Below, one piece after another: positions 6,674 to 14,431 of a stretch of DNA of 32,885 nucleotides. The notes under the pieces were generated by a model that was not told the origin of the DNA, searched no databases, and saw only the letters and a program-made list of their open reading frames with translations. A program made the position numbers and the translations under genes. Origin of the DNA: SIAJ01 sp036266155. Its GTDB lineage: Bacteria; Planctomycetota; Planctomycetia; Gemmatales; Gemmataceae. Position 1 is the first letter of the stretch, and each line of letters starts with the position of its first letter. The stretch lies in NCBI GenBank assembly GCA_036266155.1, contig DATANR010000086.1, positions 1 through 32,885 on the forward strand, in the 5' to 3' direction.

Positions 6674-7927
6674 ATGATGCTCCAACTGGCCAAGCGCATG
6701 CTGGCCGAATCCGATAAGCGGCTTCTCTGGAAGCTGGCCTGGAATATGGGCCTGAAGGGGATGCTCTCCGTTCAGCGGCACAAGAGCCGGCTGAAGCGTG
6801 GCGAGTTCTTCCCGCCGTTCCTGTACGTGAGCATCATCAACTCGTGCAATCTGCGCTGCCAGGGCTGCTGGGTCGACGTCGCGAGCAAGCAAGAAATCAT
6901 CCAGCCGGAGGTGTTCCACAAACTCGTGCGCGAAGCGAAAGCGATGGGCAACGTCTTCTTCGGCATCGTCGGCGGCGAGCCGTTTATGCATCCGAAGCTC
7001 TTCGAGTTGCTCGAAGCGCATCCGGACTGCTACTTCCAGATCTTCACCAACGGCCACTTCATCACCGACGAAAAGGCCAAGCGGCTCCGCAAGCTCGGCA
7101 ACGTGACGCCGCTCATCAGCGTCGAGGGGACCGAGATCGTCAGCGACGAACGTCGTGGCCGAGCGGGCGTGCTGTCGAAGACGATGCAGGGGCTGCAAAA
7201 CTGCCTGAACAACAAGCTACTCACGGGTGTATGCACGAGCCTGTGCCGGACGAACATCGACGACTTGCTGCAGGACCGCTGGGTCGATCGCCTGATCGAG
7301 ATGGGCGTGATGTACACATGGTTCCACGTCTATCGGCCGATGGGCCCGCACCCGAACCCGGACCTTTGTCTGACGCCCCAACAGGCGAAGCGAGCCCGTG
7401 AGTTCGTCGTCAACACGCGCGCGACCAAGCCGATCATCGTGGTCGATGCGTACTACGACGGCGAAGGCAGGGCCCTGTGCCCCGCGGCCACGGGACTGAG
7501 CCACCACATCAACCCCTGGGGCGACATCGAGCCGTGTCCGATCGTGCAGTTCTCGAAGGAATCGATACACGACAAGGCCAGCGACACGCGCTCGCTACGC
7601 AAGAAGTTCACGCAGTCGGCCTTCCTGCGCGAGTTTCGCGAACTCTCACAAGAGACAACCCGCGGCTGCATCGTGCTCGAACGGCCCGACCTGTTGAAGG
7701 TGCTCGTCGAGAAACACACCGCCAAGGACTCGACCGCCCGCCAAACGGCCCTGCAAGAATTGAGCGTGATGCAGACACGGACATCGCAATACGCCCCCGG
7801 CGCCGAGGTGCCGGAGCGAAACATTTTCTACCGGCTGGCGAAGCGCTTCTGGTTCAATGACTTTGGCGTCTACGAGGGGCGCGACCATTCAAAGACGGCA
7901 GCGCCGGGATTGTTGGGCAAGCAATGA
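6674..7927 (+). CDS. Radical SAM protein of unknown substrate
   Basis: 417 residues. A helical, basic N-terminal stretch (about 1-45, LAKRMLAESDKRLLWKLAWN) precedes the radical SAM core. The [4Fe-4S] cysteines are C58, C62 and C65 in SCNLRCQGCW, followed by the SAM-contacting GGEPF motif. Near residue 300, CPAATGLSHHINPWGDIEPCP resembles the start of an auxiliary-cluster (SPASM/twitch-like) region, and another Cys follows in TRGCIVL. The enzyme should cleave SAM to a 5'-deoxyadenosyl radical. The substrate cannot be read from sequence; it does not look like HpnH or a standard maturase. The start was set by a ribosome-binding site, and the upstream in-frame residues are translated repeat. A 336-base repeat-filled gap separates it from hflC, so co-transcription is uncertain. 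Confidence 0.85.
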   Translation: MMLQLAKRMLAESDKRLLWKLAWNMGLKGMLSVQRHKSRLKRGEFFPPFLYVSIINSCNLRCQGCWVDVASKQEIIQPEVFHKLVREAKAMGNVFFGIVGGEPFMHPKLFELLEAHPDCYFQIFTNGHFITDEKAKRLRKLGNVTPLISVEGTEIVSDERRGRAGVLSKTMQGLQNCLNNKLLTGVCTSLCRTNIDDLLQDRWVDRLIEMGVMYTWFHVYRPMGPHPNPDLCLTPQQAKRAREFVVNTRATKPIIVVDAYYDGEGRALCPAATGLSHHINPWGDIEPCPIVQFSKESIHDKASDTRSLRKKFTQSAFLREFRELSQETTRGCIVLERPDLLKVLVEKHTAKDSTARQTALQELSVMQTRTSQYAPGAEVPERNIFYRLAKRFWFNDFGVYEGRDHSKTAAPGLLGKQ

Positions 7928-8029
7928 GAGATTGCCGGTTCGGCGGACTACCTGTGCAAACACGCCCGACGGATCAACTCCGAAGAACTCGTCTCGGCCT
8001 AAGATGCCTCTGCATCACTTGGAGTCCCT

Positions 8030-9286
8030 ATGCCCCTCCTCGCTCGCTGTCGCCATTGCCGGCACGAATTCCCGATTGCTCCGCGGTTTCGTGGGCAGGA
8101 GGTCGAATGCATCGCTTGCGGCGAGCGGTTCCCGTTCAGCGATGGGCCGGAAGTGCCGGATTCGGGTGAGGAATACGTCGTCGAAGTGGCAGCAGAACAA
8201 GATGTGGAACCTGCGATTGACGTGGAGCTGATGCCAGTGGAACCGCGGCGGCGACGGCTTCGTCAGGCCGCTCGGATATTCTGTTTCTGCATTCTGCCGG
8301 CGTTGCTCGTGGGTGGCGGCGCGGTTTACGTCTGGCACCGAATGCAACCGCGGTCGGCAGATTCCAATGAGGTGGCTGCGGAGGACGGCGATTGGCCGGT
8401 CGTCGATGCCCTGCCGGGCTTCGAGCCGAAAGTGGTTCTCACCTTGCACGTAACTGGGGCCAACACTGAGTTCACACACGATACGGTCGTGGACGGGGCT
8501 GGCACGCTCATCGATGCTGGGGGCAACCACGCGACTCGCGCTCGCGGTTCCGGCGGCCGGATGACCATTCTGGTCGCTCCCGTCAGCGACCCGCAAGCCG
8601 CGGCCAAGAAGATCAAGTTCGGCGTCGTCGAGAGCGTCCGCGGCCGGACCATTACGGTGCGTGCGAACCCGGCGCCGAGCCTCGGACCAGGAACAGACGC
8701 CCTCGATCAGGCGTTATTCAACTTGCAAAGCCCGAATTGGATGCGCCAGGAGGAGGCACTCGCCAAGCTCAAGACCTTGCCCGTCGATCACCGGCGAAAA
8801 GCGGTTGCCAAGGCGCTGGAGCAGGCTTTGGCCAACCCAAACCATGGCTTCCCGGCCGACATTATCTTGGAGGTGCTCGGCGTGTGGGGAACTGAGGAGA
8901 GCGTGCCCGCAATCGAGACCTTTCTGAAAACACTCGAAGGGGATTTCAGTTACCGGACCGCGCTGATGACGCTGGCGAAGATCAAGGGGAAGCGAGCGCT
9001 GGAAATCATCATGGGCAGTTTTGATCGGGGTAACGGCATCGGCGTCCACCATGGCCAGTCGGAAGCCACGCCGGCCATCATCGCGTTTGGCCCAGGAGCG
9101 GAGGATGCGATCCTGGAGCGCTTCCGGCCGGACGATCCGGGGCGTCATCTGGTAATCGTCCAGATTCTGAAGGAGATCGGAACCGAGAAGTGCATTCCAT
9201 TTCTGGAGGCGGCCGTCGACAAGAATCTGCTCCTCGATCCACACGCGCGAGCCGCGGCCCAGAGTATTAAGGGGCGTAAGAAATAG
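8030..9286 (+). CDS. Zinc-ribbon, single-span membrane protein with HEAT-like repeats
   Basis: 418 residues. Residues 1-35 form a zinc ribbon with two CxxC pairs (C7, C10, C27, C30). An acidic linker follows, then one span (about 82-101, IFCFCILPALLVGGGAVYVW). The outer part begins with a segment around FEPKVVLTLHVTGANTEFTHD. From about residue 225 helical repeats of HEAT/PBS-lyase type follow (LQSPNWMRQEEALAKLKTLP, then pairs of helices to the end). This build is common among planctomycete proteins with no assigned function; HEAT repeats usually bind other proteins. GGAG five bases before the ATG supports the start. It stands alone: a T-rich stretch follows the stop and no partner gene is adjacent. 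Confidence 0.8.
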   Translation: MPLLARCRHCRHEFPIAPRFRGQEVECIACGERFPFSDGPEVPDSGEEYVVEVAAEQDVEPAIDVELMPVEPRRRRLRQAARIFCFCILPALLVGGGAVYVWHRMQPRSADSNEVAAEDGDWPVVDALPGFEPKVVLTLHVTGANTEFTHDTVVDGAGTLIDAGGNHATRARGSGGRMTILVAPVSDPQAAAKKIKFGVVESVRGRTITVRANPAPSLGPGTDALDQALFNLQSPNWMRQEEALAKLKTLPVDHRRKAVAKALEQALANPNHGFPADIILEVLGVWGTEESVPAIETFLKTLEGDFSYRTALMTLAKIKGKRALEIIMGSFDRGNGIGVHHGQSEATPAIIAFGPGAEDAILERFRPDDPGRHLVIVQILKEIGTEKCIPFLEAAVDKNLLLDPHARAAAQSIKGRKK

Positions 9287-9365
9287 CTTTTTTCTCCGCA
9301 ATTCGGTTGTGCAAGGCAAGACATCGGTGCTTGCAATAGAGGCGAAAGCACTTGCCTTCCCCGCC

Positions 9366-9530
9366 CTACTCCAACCACCGTACCGACATGGTGCCATCGA
9401 GTTCGAGGACCACGCCGCTCGCGTGAATCCCCCGCCCTTCGAGCCAGTCGAGCAAATCGCGGGCGGCGGCAATCGTTAGGTTAGAGGCGGAACGGAGCAT
9501 GAGCGCATTCCTCACGGAAGGGTCGCTCAT
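9366..9530 (-). CDS. Possible small hypothetical protein (about 54 residues)
   Basis: The ATG at 9530 gives MSDPSVRNALMLRSASNL, followed by TIAAARDLLDWLEGRGIHAS and VVLELDGTMSVRWLE. The second half looks like a folded helix-strand-strand unit (RDLLDWLEGxG ... ELDGTMSVRWLE) of a type I associate with small planctomycete proteins. That resemblance is from memory, not a search. The first part is less convincing. It may be a real gene or the 3' remnant of one. An ATG at 9566 would extend it by 12 residues. Confidence 0.45.
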   Translation of the reverse strand: MSDPSVRNALMLRSASNLTIAAARDLLDWLEGRGIHASGVVLELDGTMSVRWLE

Positions 9531-9940
9531 CCATGAAGTGGAAGGCCGTTCGTGGCCGCAATGCAATGTAACGAAATCGGCGACGAATTACTTCAGCGGC
9601 CGATTCTGGAAGCGAACGAGTCCGTTCTGGCGGGACGCGCGATCGTTACGTACTTAGCGATCCGGCAGGAATGCGTTTCCGGCGCCTTCCGATTGACCGG
9701 AACTAACTCAAGGGGGGTGTTGGGGGGAGAGACTGCTATCCCGTCTTAAGTGCATGTTTCGCATATATTTAGGAAATGTCAAATAGAAGTCACAAATTGA
9801 GGCGCCATCTCAAATTGCGTTTCTGGGGTGTGTCACTTCGTGAACGAAACGCGCTTTTGGCGTCGACGCGCGTGACAAAAGACGGTTGCTGGTGATGCGT
9901 CGCTCGGAATAGACTGGTGGAGTCCGGCGTCTTGTATCGC

Positions 9941-9945
9941 GGAGG
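9941..9945 (+). promoter_or_regulatory. Ribosome-binding site of the MoxR-cluster first gene
   Basis: GGAGG lies 6 bases before the ATG at 9952 and fixes that start instead of the TTG one codon earlier. Confidence 0.7.
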
Positions 9946-9951
9946 CCGTTG

Positions 9952-11217
9952 ATGATTGCCGTTCGGCACCTCGTGGCTGCGCTTGCCGTCGCGCTCCTGG
10001 CGTCGGCAACTCCGTTGCACGCCCAACCGCTGCTCGAACCGGATCGCAAGTTGCAGATTCCAGGTGAACCAACCGTCCCCGACTATCGCAAGTGGTTTAC
10101 CGGCCAACTTAAGCAGCCGCCGAAGCTCGGTCCAAATGATCTCAAGGAGTTGTTGGAACAGTTGAAGAAGATGCCGAAGGACAAGCAGCCGAGCAAGGAG
10201 GAACTCGAAAAGTTGTTCAAGAACCCGGCGTTCAAGGACCCCGAGTTTCTCAAGCAGTTCGACAAGATGCTGCACGATCCGGATTTTCCCAAGAACCTCG
10301 AAGGCAAGCTGCCGAAGGATACGCCCGTCCCGGACAAGGATCAGGGCGCGGAACTGGCCAACAAGCTCAAGGAGGCGATCGAGTCCGACAGGGACAACGT
10401 AGGCAAGCAGATATTCCCGAAGGACGGCCCGCCCAAGGACCTGCCGGACCCGTCGAAGTTGCCTGCGGGCGACACCGACCCGTACGCGGACAATGAATGG
10501 GTGAAGTGGGCCGAGAAGAATTTCGGCGATTCACCCGCCGCTAAGGACGCGATCAAGGATCTGGTCAAGTCGATGGAGAAAGGCGACTTGAAGGGCATCT
10601 TCGATGATGTTCCGGAATTCAAAAACGGCGGCTGGAAGGACATCACGGAGTGGGGCAAATCGAACGGGGCCGACTTCGGCAAGATCAAACCGCCTGACAT
10701 CTCCACAGGTAATAGCATGCCGCACATCTCCGGCGGCGGTGGCTCGAACTACACCGGCGGCGGCGGGGGGGGCAGCGCTGGCGGCATCGGTGCGGGAGGC
10801 ATCGGCCTGAGCGGTGGCGGCGGCACGGCACTGATGGTCATCGCAGGCATCGCCGCGGCCATTTTCGTTTGCTTGATGTTGTTCCGCCGGTGGAAAGCCG
10901 AGCAAGCACGGCGCGAAGCTCTGGGCATCGGCACGGCGAACGGCATTGATCTCGATGCCATTCGCACACGCGAACAATTGGTCGAGGCATTCGATCAAGT
11001 GTCACTCGACCAGATCGGCGAGGAAGCCCGGCCCTGGAACCATCGGGTGATTGCGGACGAATTCGCCGAACTCCGCCCGACGCAGGCGGCGCCAGCGACG
11101 GAGCTGGCCGGACTTTACGAACGTGCCCGCTACGCACCGTTGGACGAGGACCTCTCGGCCGGCGAGTTCGCGGACGCTCGCCGCGACTTGCACGCGATCA
11201 CGGGAGGCGCCGCGTGA
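9952..11217 (+). CDS. Secreted/membrane DUF4129-like protein, first gene of the MoxR cluster
   Basis: 421 residues. A signal peptide (MIAVRHLVAALAVALLASATPLHA) is followed by a very Lys/Pro/Asp-rich exported region of about 240 residues (KMPKDKQPSKEELEKLFKNP and similar). A glycine-rich hinge, one span (ALMVIAGIAAAIFVCLMLF) and a cytoplasmic tail follow. The tail (LVEAFDQVSLDQIGEEARPW ... LYERARYAPLDEDLSAGEFA) resembles the C-terminal DUF4129 module often found beside MoxR and DUF58 genes. Its role there is unknown. It overlaps the next gene by 4 bases (GTGA), indicating translational coupling. The lysine-rich outer region is low in complexity and may be a disordered spacer. Confidence 0.8.
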   Translation: MIAVRHLVAALAVALLASATPLHAQPLLEPDRKLQIPGEPTVPDYRKWFTGQLKQPPKLGPNDLKELLEQLKKMPKDKQPSKEELEKLFKNPAFKDPEFLKQFDKMLHDPDFPKNLEGKLPKDTPVPDKDQGAELANKLKEAIESDRDNVGKQIFPKDGPPKDLPDPSKLPAGDTDPYADNEWVKWAEKNFGDSPAAKDAIKDLVKSMEKGDLKGIFDDVPEFKNGGWKDITEWGKSNGADFGKIKPPDISTGNSMPHISGGGGSNYTGGGGGGSAGGIGAGGIGLSGGGGTALMVIAGIAAAIFVCLMLFRRWKAEQARREALGIGTANGIDLDAIRTREQLVEAFDQVSLDQIGEEARPWNHRVIADEFAELRPTQAAPATELAGLYERARYAPLDEDLSAGEFADARRDLHAITGGAA

Positions 11218-12686
11218 TCGCTCGGTGTGCCGTACTTATCGGTTGGCTCTGCGTTAGCGTCGCTTGCCACGCGCAAGACGTGGGGCAGTTGCCGTTCAGC
11301 GGCTCAGAAGTCTTCCGCTTCGCGCTGCATCAGCATGAGATCAAGCCGATCACCGATCCCAACGAAGTGATGCTGCGGCCACGAGACACCATCGTCGTGA
11401 TTGTCGGCGACGTCTCGCGCTTGCACATCATCTTTGGGGCGGGCAAATTGCCTGCTTATCTTAACGCGGGTGGCTCGATCCTCCTGGCCACGGATGGTCC
11501 GACCATGATCGGCCAGAACGACTGGGCCCAACGCCTGGGCATCGAAATCATGGCCGTGCCGCTCATTGCGGACGCCAAAAACTGCTATCAGGGACAGACG
11601 GAATGCCCGTTCATCGTTCCGCGGCCGCGCGTGAATCGCGATGACCCGTCGCCTTTCCAACTGATGTCGGGCGTCGACGCCACGGGTCCGAATGGCGTCG
11701 CCACCAGTTACCCGAGTCCGATGGCAATCCAGGAAGGAAGGGGCTACCTCGTCAAGCGACTCGCGCGTTATCCCAACGGAACGACGCCGGCCGGTGTTCG
11801 TGGTCCGATCGATCAACGGATTGACAACTTCGCCGTCAGCCTGCAACCGCAATTCGACAATGGCGGTCGCATGATCGCAATCGCCGATCACGGCGTGTTT
11901 TTCAACGGCATGATGGGCGTCGAGAAGGATGAAACGGCCGAGAAGGGCTTCAAGTTCAACAACGACAATTGGGGCTTCAGCAACCGCACGATCGACTGGT
12001 TGCAAGGCGGCGCCGAGGCGCCACGAAAGAGATGCCTGTTTATCGAACACGGTGAAATCAAGGATCAATTCGCCACGGAAATCGAGATCAGGCCACCCAT
12101 GCCGAAGTTGCCGCCCGCGGATGCGCTGGCGAATGGCCTGCTCAATTCGGTGGCCAATCCGCTCATCGACGAGGCGCAAAAGCAGGACTTTTTCAATCGA
12201 GTGCTCTTGAATTGGCTCGGCTTCCCCGTGCTTTTGCGAATCTTCCTGATCGTCGTGACGGTGGCGTTTGTCCTCGCCGGTCTACGCTGGTTGACGAGTG
12301 GACATCGCAAGCGCGAGCCGGCGGCGATCATGACGCCTCTCTTGCAGCAGAACTTGCTGCCGCGCGGCGGCGTGTTGCGCCAGCGAACCGCGTCACAGAT
12401 CGAATCGGGCAACCTGTACGACGCCGCCCGGCGACGCGTGCGGCAACGGTTCGACGTGCTTGGCGGGCAACCAGGCCCGAGCAACAAGATACCGCCGGTG
12501 TTGCTGGCGAATGACCTGCGGGATGGTCCGGTCCTGATGCAGTCGATCCGCTGGCTTTGGCTGCTTGGTTATGGCGAAACGACGATTGCCGTTCCGCCGA
12601 CTGACTGGGACCGGACCAACGTGCTCCTGGAACGCGTCACCGCCCGGGCCGCCCGCGGCGACTGGTCGTTCGGGCAGGAGACTTGA
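11214..12686 (+). CDS. DUF4350 domain membrane protein
   Basis: 490 residues with an N-terminal signal peptide (VLIGWLCVSVACHA). The exported domain carries the DUF4350 pattern, a GATase/ThuA-like fold: FRFALHQHEIKPIT, DTIVVIVGDVSRLH and LPAYLNAGGSILLATDGPTM. A membrane span (LRIFLIVVTVAFVLAGLRWL) near residue 345 is followed by a cytoplasmic tail of about 130 residues. DUF4350 proteins recur in MoxR/DUF58 operons; no enzymatic activity is established and I see no catalytic triad. The GTG start overlaps the upstream stop. The next gene, moxR, begins 52 bases later, so the genes are probably co-transcribed. I am confident of the topology and moderately of the domain name. Confidence 0.8.
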   Translation: MIARCAVLIGWLCVSVACHAQDVGQLPFSGSEVFRFALHQHEIKPITDPNEVMLRPRDTIVVIVGDVSRLHIIFGAGKLPAYLNAGGSILLATDGPTMIGQNDWAQRLGIEIMAVPLIADAKNCYQGQTECPFIVPRPRVNRDDPSPFQLMSGVDATGPNGVATSYPSPMAIQEGRGYLVKRLARYPNGTTPAGVRGPIDQRIDNFAVSLQPQFDNGGRMIAIADHGVFFNGMMGVEKDETAEKGFKFNNDNWGFSNRTIDWLQGGAEAPRKRCLFIEHGEIKDQFATEIEIRPPMPKLPPADALANGLLNSVANPLIDEAQKQDFFNRVLLNWLGFPVLLRIFLIVVTVAFVLAGLRWLTSGHRKREPAAIMTPLLQQNLLPRGGVLRQRTASQIESGNLYDAARRRVRQRFDVLGGQPGPSNKIPPVLLANDLRDGPVLMQSIRWLWLLGYGETTIAVPPTDWDRTNVLLERVTARAARGDWSFGQET

Positions 12687-12738
12687 TTGAGCGCCTATCC
12701 TTTCATTTGGCATTCGTGAACCTTCCCCCTCGAGACGT

Positions 12739-13719
12739 ATGACCCCTCCTCCTGTTCCCGGATCGGAAGCTGCCAAGGAGCTGGCGGCCAATGGCAAGGC
12801 CCTGGCCCAGAAGGTCGTCCAGGAAATCGGCAAGGTCGTCGTTGGCATGGAGGGGGTGACCCGCCAGCTCCTGATCGCGCTTCTGACTGGCGGCCACGTC
12901 CTCCTCGAAGGCGTGCCCGGCGTCGCCAAGACGACGATTTCTAAGGCCTTTGCTCGCTTGCTCGGCTGCGAGTTTTCACGCGTGCAGTTTACCCCCGACT
13001 TGTTGCCGTCGGATGTCACGGGCACGTCGATCTTCGATCGCAAGGCGAATGATTTCGTTCTGCGCAAAGGCCCGATCTTTTGTCAGGTGCTGCTGGCCGA
13101 TGAAATCAATCGTGCGCCGGCCAAGACGCAGTCGGCATTGCTCGAAGCCATGCAGGAGTGGCAAGTCACTATCGAAGGAACAACGCTGCCATTGCCGCGC
13201 CCGTTCATGGTCATGGCGACCCAGAATCCGGTGGAACAAGAAGGCGTCTATCGGCTGCCCGAAGCACAACTCGACCGCTTCATCCTGCGCGTCGAGATGG
13301 GTTATCCTGGCCACGAGGCCGAGGTGAAGATGCTGCGCGTCTACAGCCAGCCTCTCGTCGACCTGCAACCGATGTTTGACCCGGACACGATCTTGAAGAT
13401 GCAGGCCCAACTCAACAACGTCTACGGCAACGATGAGCTGATGCACTACATCGTCGCCCTGGCCGAAGAGAGCCGGCAACATCCGGACGTCTTGCTCGGC
13501 GCCAGTCCACGAGCTGCGTTGAACCTGCTCAAGTGTGCCCGCGCTCGTGCCGTGCTCGACGGCCGGCACTTCTTCACCCATGAAGATGTTCAAGAGATCG
13601 CGCTCGGGGTGCTCGGCCATCGTCTCATTGTCCGTCCGGAAGCCGAGGTCGAGGGCCGGCACGTGAGCGACGTCGTCAAGGATTTGTTAGAATCGGTGCC
13701 GGTGCTGGAGACGAAGTGA
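12739..13719 (+). CDS. MoxR-family AAA+ ATPase
   Basis: 326 residues, cytoplasmic. Walker A is GVPGVAKTTISKAFA, the MoxR-typical form. Walker B is VLLADEINRAPAKTQSALLEAMQE, and sensor 1 is MATQNPVEQEGVYRLPEAQLDRF. The C-terminal lid contains LGASPRAALNLLKCARARA. MoxR ATPases act as chaperones that remodel or activate partner proteins with von Willebrand factor A-like or DUF58 domains, often for metal-cofactor insertion or envelope stress responses. Here the DUF58 partner lies two genes downstream. The gene order and short gaps indicate one operon with 9952-17593. The cofactor or substrate it serves cannot be told from sequence. Confidence 0.95.
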   Translation: MTPPPVPGSEAAKELAANGKALAQKVVQEIGKVVVGMEGVTRQLLIALLTGGHVLLEGVPGVAKTTISKAFARLLGCEFSRVQFTPDLLPSDVTGTSIFDRKANDFVLRKGPIFCQVLLADEINRAPAKTQSALLEAMQEWQVTIEGTTLPLPRPFMVMATQNPVEQEGVYRLPEAQLDRFILRVEMGYPGHEAEVKMLRVYSQPLVDLQPMFDPDTILKMQAQLNNVYGNDELMHYIVALAEESRQHPDVLLGASPRAALNLLKCARARAVLDGRHFFTHEDVQEIALGVLGHRLIVRPEAEVEGRHVSDVVKDLLESVPVLETK

Positions 13720-13728
13720 CAGAACATT

Positions 13729-13735
13729 GAGAGGA
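13729..13735 (+). promoter_or_regulatory. Ribosome-binding site deciding the Uma2 start
   Basis: TGAGAGGA (core GAGAGGA) lies 6 bases before the GTG at 13742, favouring it over the TTG at 13727. Confidence 0.55.
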
Positions 13736-13741
13736 TGGCAC

Positions 13742-14413
13742 GTGCCGACGTTCGTATTCAATCCGGGTCACATTACGGTCCCACCGTGGGTCGCGGACCT
13801 CGACTCATTTGGCCGATGGGTCGACTCCGACGAGTTCCCAGAACAAGGTCGCGTTTCATTTTTCCACGGCACCGTCTGGATGGACAGTGGCATGGAACAG
13901 CCATTCACGCATAATCTCGTCAAGCTCTGGATCAGCATTGTGCTCGCCCAGTTGGCGCGCGACCGCCAACTAGGAAGGTTCTACGCGGATCGAATGCGTC
14001 TTCGACACGACAATGCAGACCTTTCCACAGAGCCGGATGGAATGCTCGTGTCGTACGAATCGACACGTACGGACCGCATTCGGCTCGTTGAAGGAACGGC
14101 AACCGAGTATCGCGAGTTTGAAGGTACGCCTGACATGGTCCTGGAGGTCTTAAGCGATTCGTCCGAGCAGAAGGACCGGGTCGATCTTCGCGAATCGTAT
14201 CATCTTGCCGGCATCGATGAATATTGGCTGGTAGATGCCCGGTGTGAGCCGCTCGAATTCGACATTCTTCGTCGGGCCTCGCGCGGCTACATATCCACGC
14301 GACATCAATCCGATGGCTGGGTGCGATCGCGCGTGTTCGGCCGTTCGTTCAAGTTAGTGCGATCAATGGGTCCAGATGAACAACCTGAATTCACGCTCGA
14401 ACACCGCGATTAA
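13742..14413 (+). CDS. Uma2-family (DUF820) PD-(D/E)XK nuclease-like protein
   Basis: 223 residues. The fold signature is readable: STEPDGMLVSYES, then FEGTPDMVLEVLSDSSEQKD, then LRESYHLAGIDEYWLVD. It carries the Asp and Glu of the PD-(D/E)XK core and the family's characteristic EYWLVD. Uma2 proteins are abundant in cyanobacteria and planctomycetes, often in many copies. They are called putative endonucleases, but their biological role is unproven. The GTG start with a ribosome-binding site is preferred to a TTG five codons upstream. It sits between moxR and the DUF58 gene, which are usually adjacent, so it is probably a later insertion into the operon. Its gaps to the neighbours are 22 and 18 bases, so it is still likely co-transcribed. 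Confidence 0.85.
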   Translation: MPTFVFNPGHITVPPWVADLDSFGRWVDSDEFPEQGRVSFFHGTVWMDSGMEQPFTHNLVKLWISIVLAQLARDRQLGRFYADRMRLRHDNADLSTEPDGMLVSYESTRTDRIRLVEGTATEYREFEGTPDMVLEVLSDSSEQKDRVDLRESYHLAGIDEYWLVDARCEPLEFDILRRASRGYISTRHQSDGWVRSRVFGRSFKLVRSMGPDEQPEFTLEHRD

Positions 14414-14431
14414 TCACCCCGAGATCAATCC

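Larger units (their letters stand above)
9287..9951. other. 665-base low-information intergenic region
   Basis: Apart from a possible small minus-strand gene (9366-9530) I see no coding signal. Two runs of six G lie at 9712-9717 and 9722-9727. The 9745-9800 stretch (around CATATATTTAGG) is much more AT-rich than its surroundings and is the likeliest place for the promoter of the following operon, but I cannot name -35 and -10 boxes with confidence. Confidence 0.4.

Noticed and set aside
9712..9727. Two G6 runs as a G-quadruplex
   Set aside because: Only two G-tracts are present; an intramolecular quadruplex normally needs four, so the case is weak.
9552..9749. 65-codon plus-strand frame in the intergenic gap
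   Set aside because: No recognisable composition, ribosome-binding site or family; likely chance.
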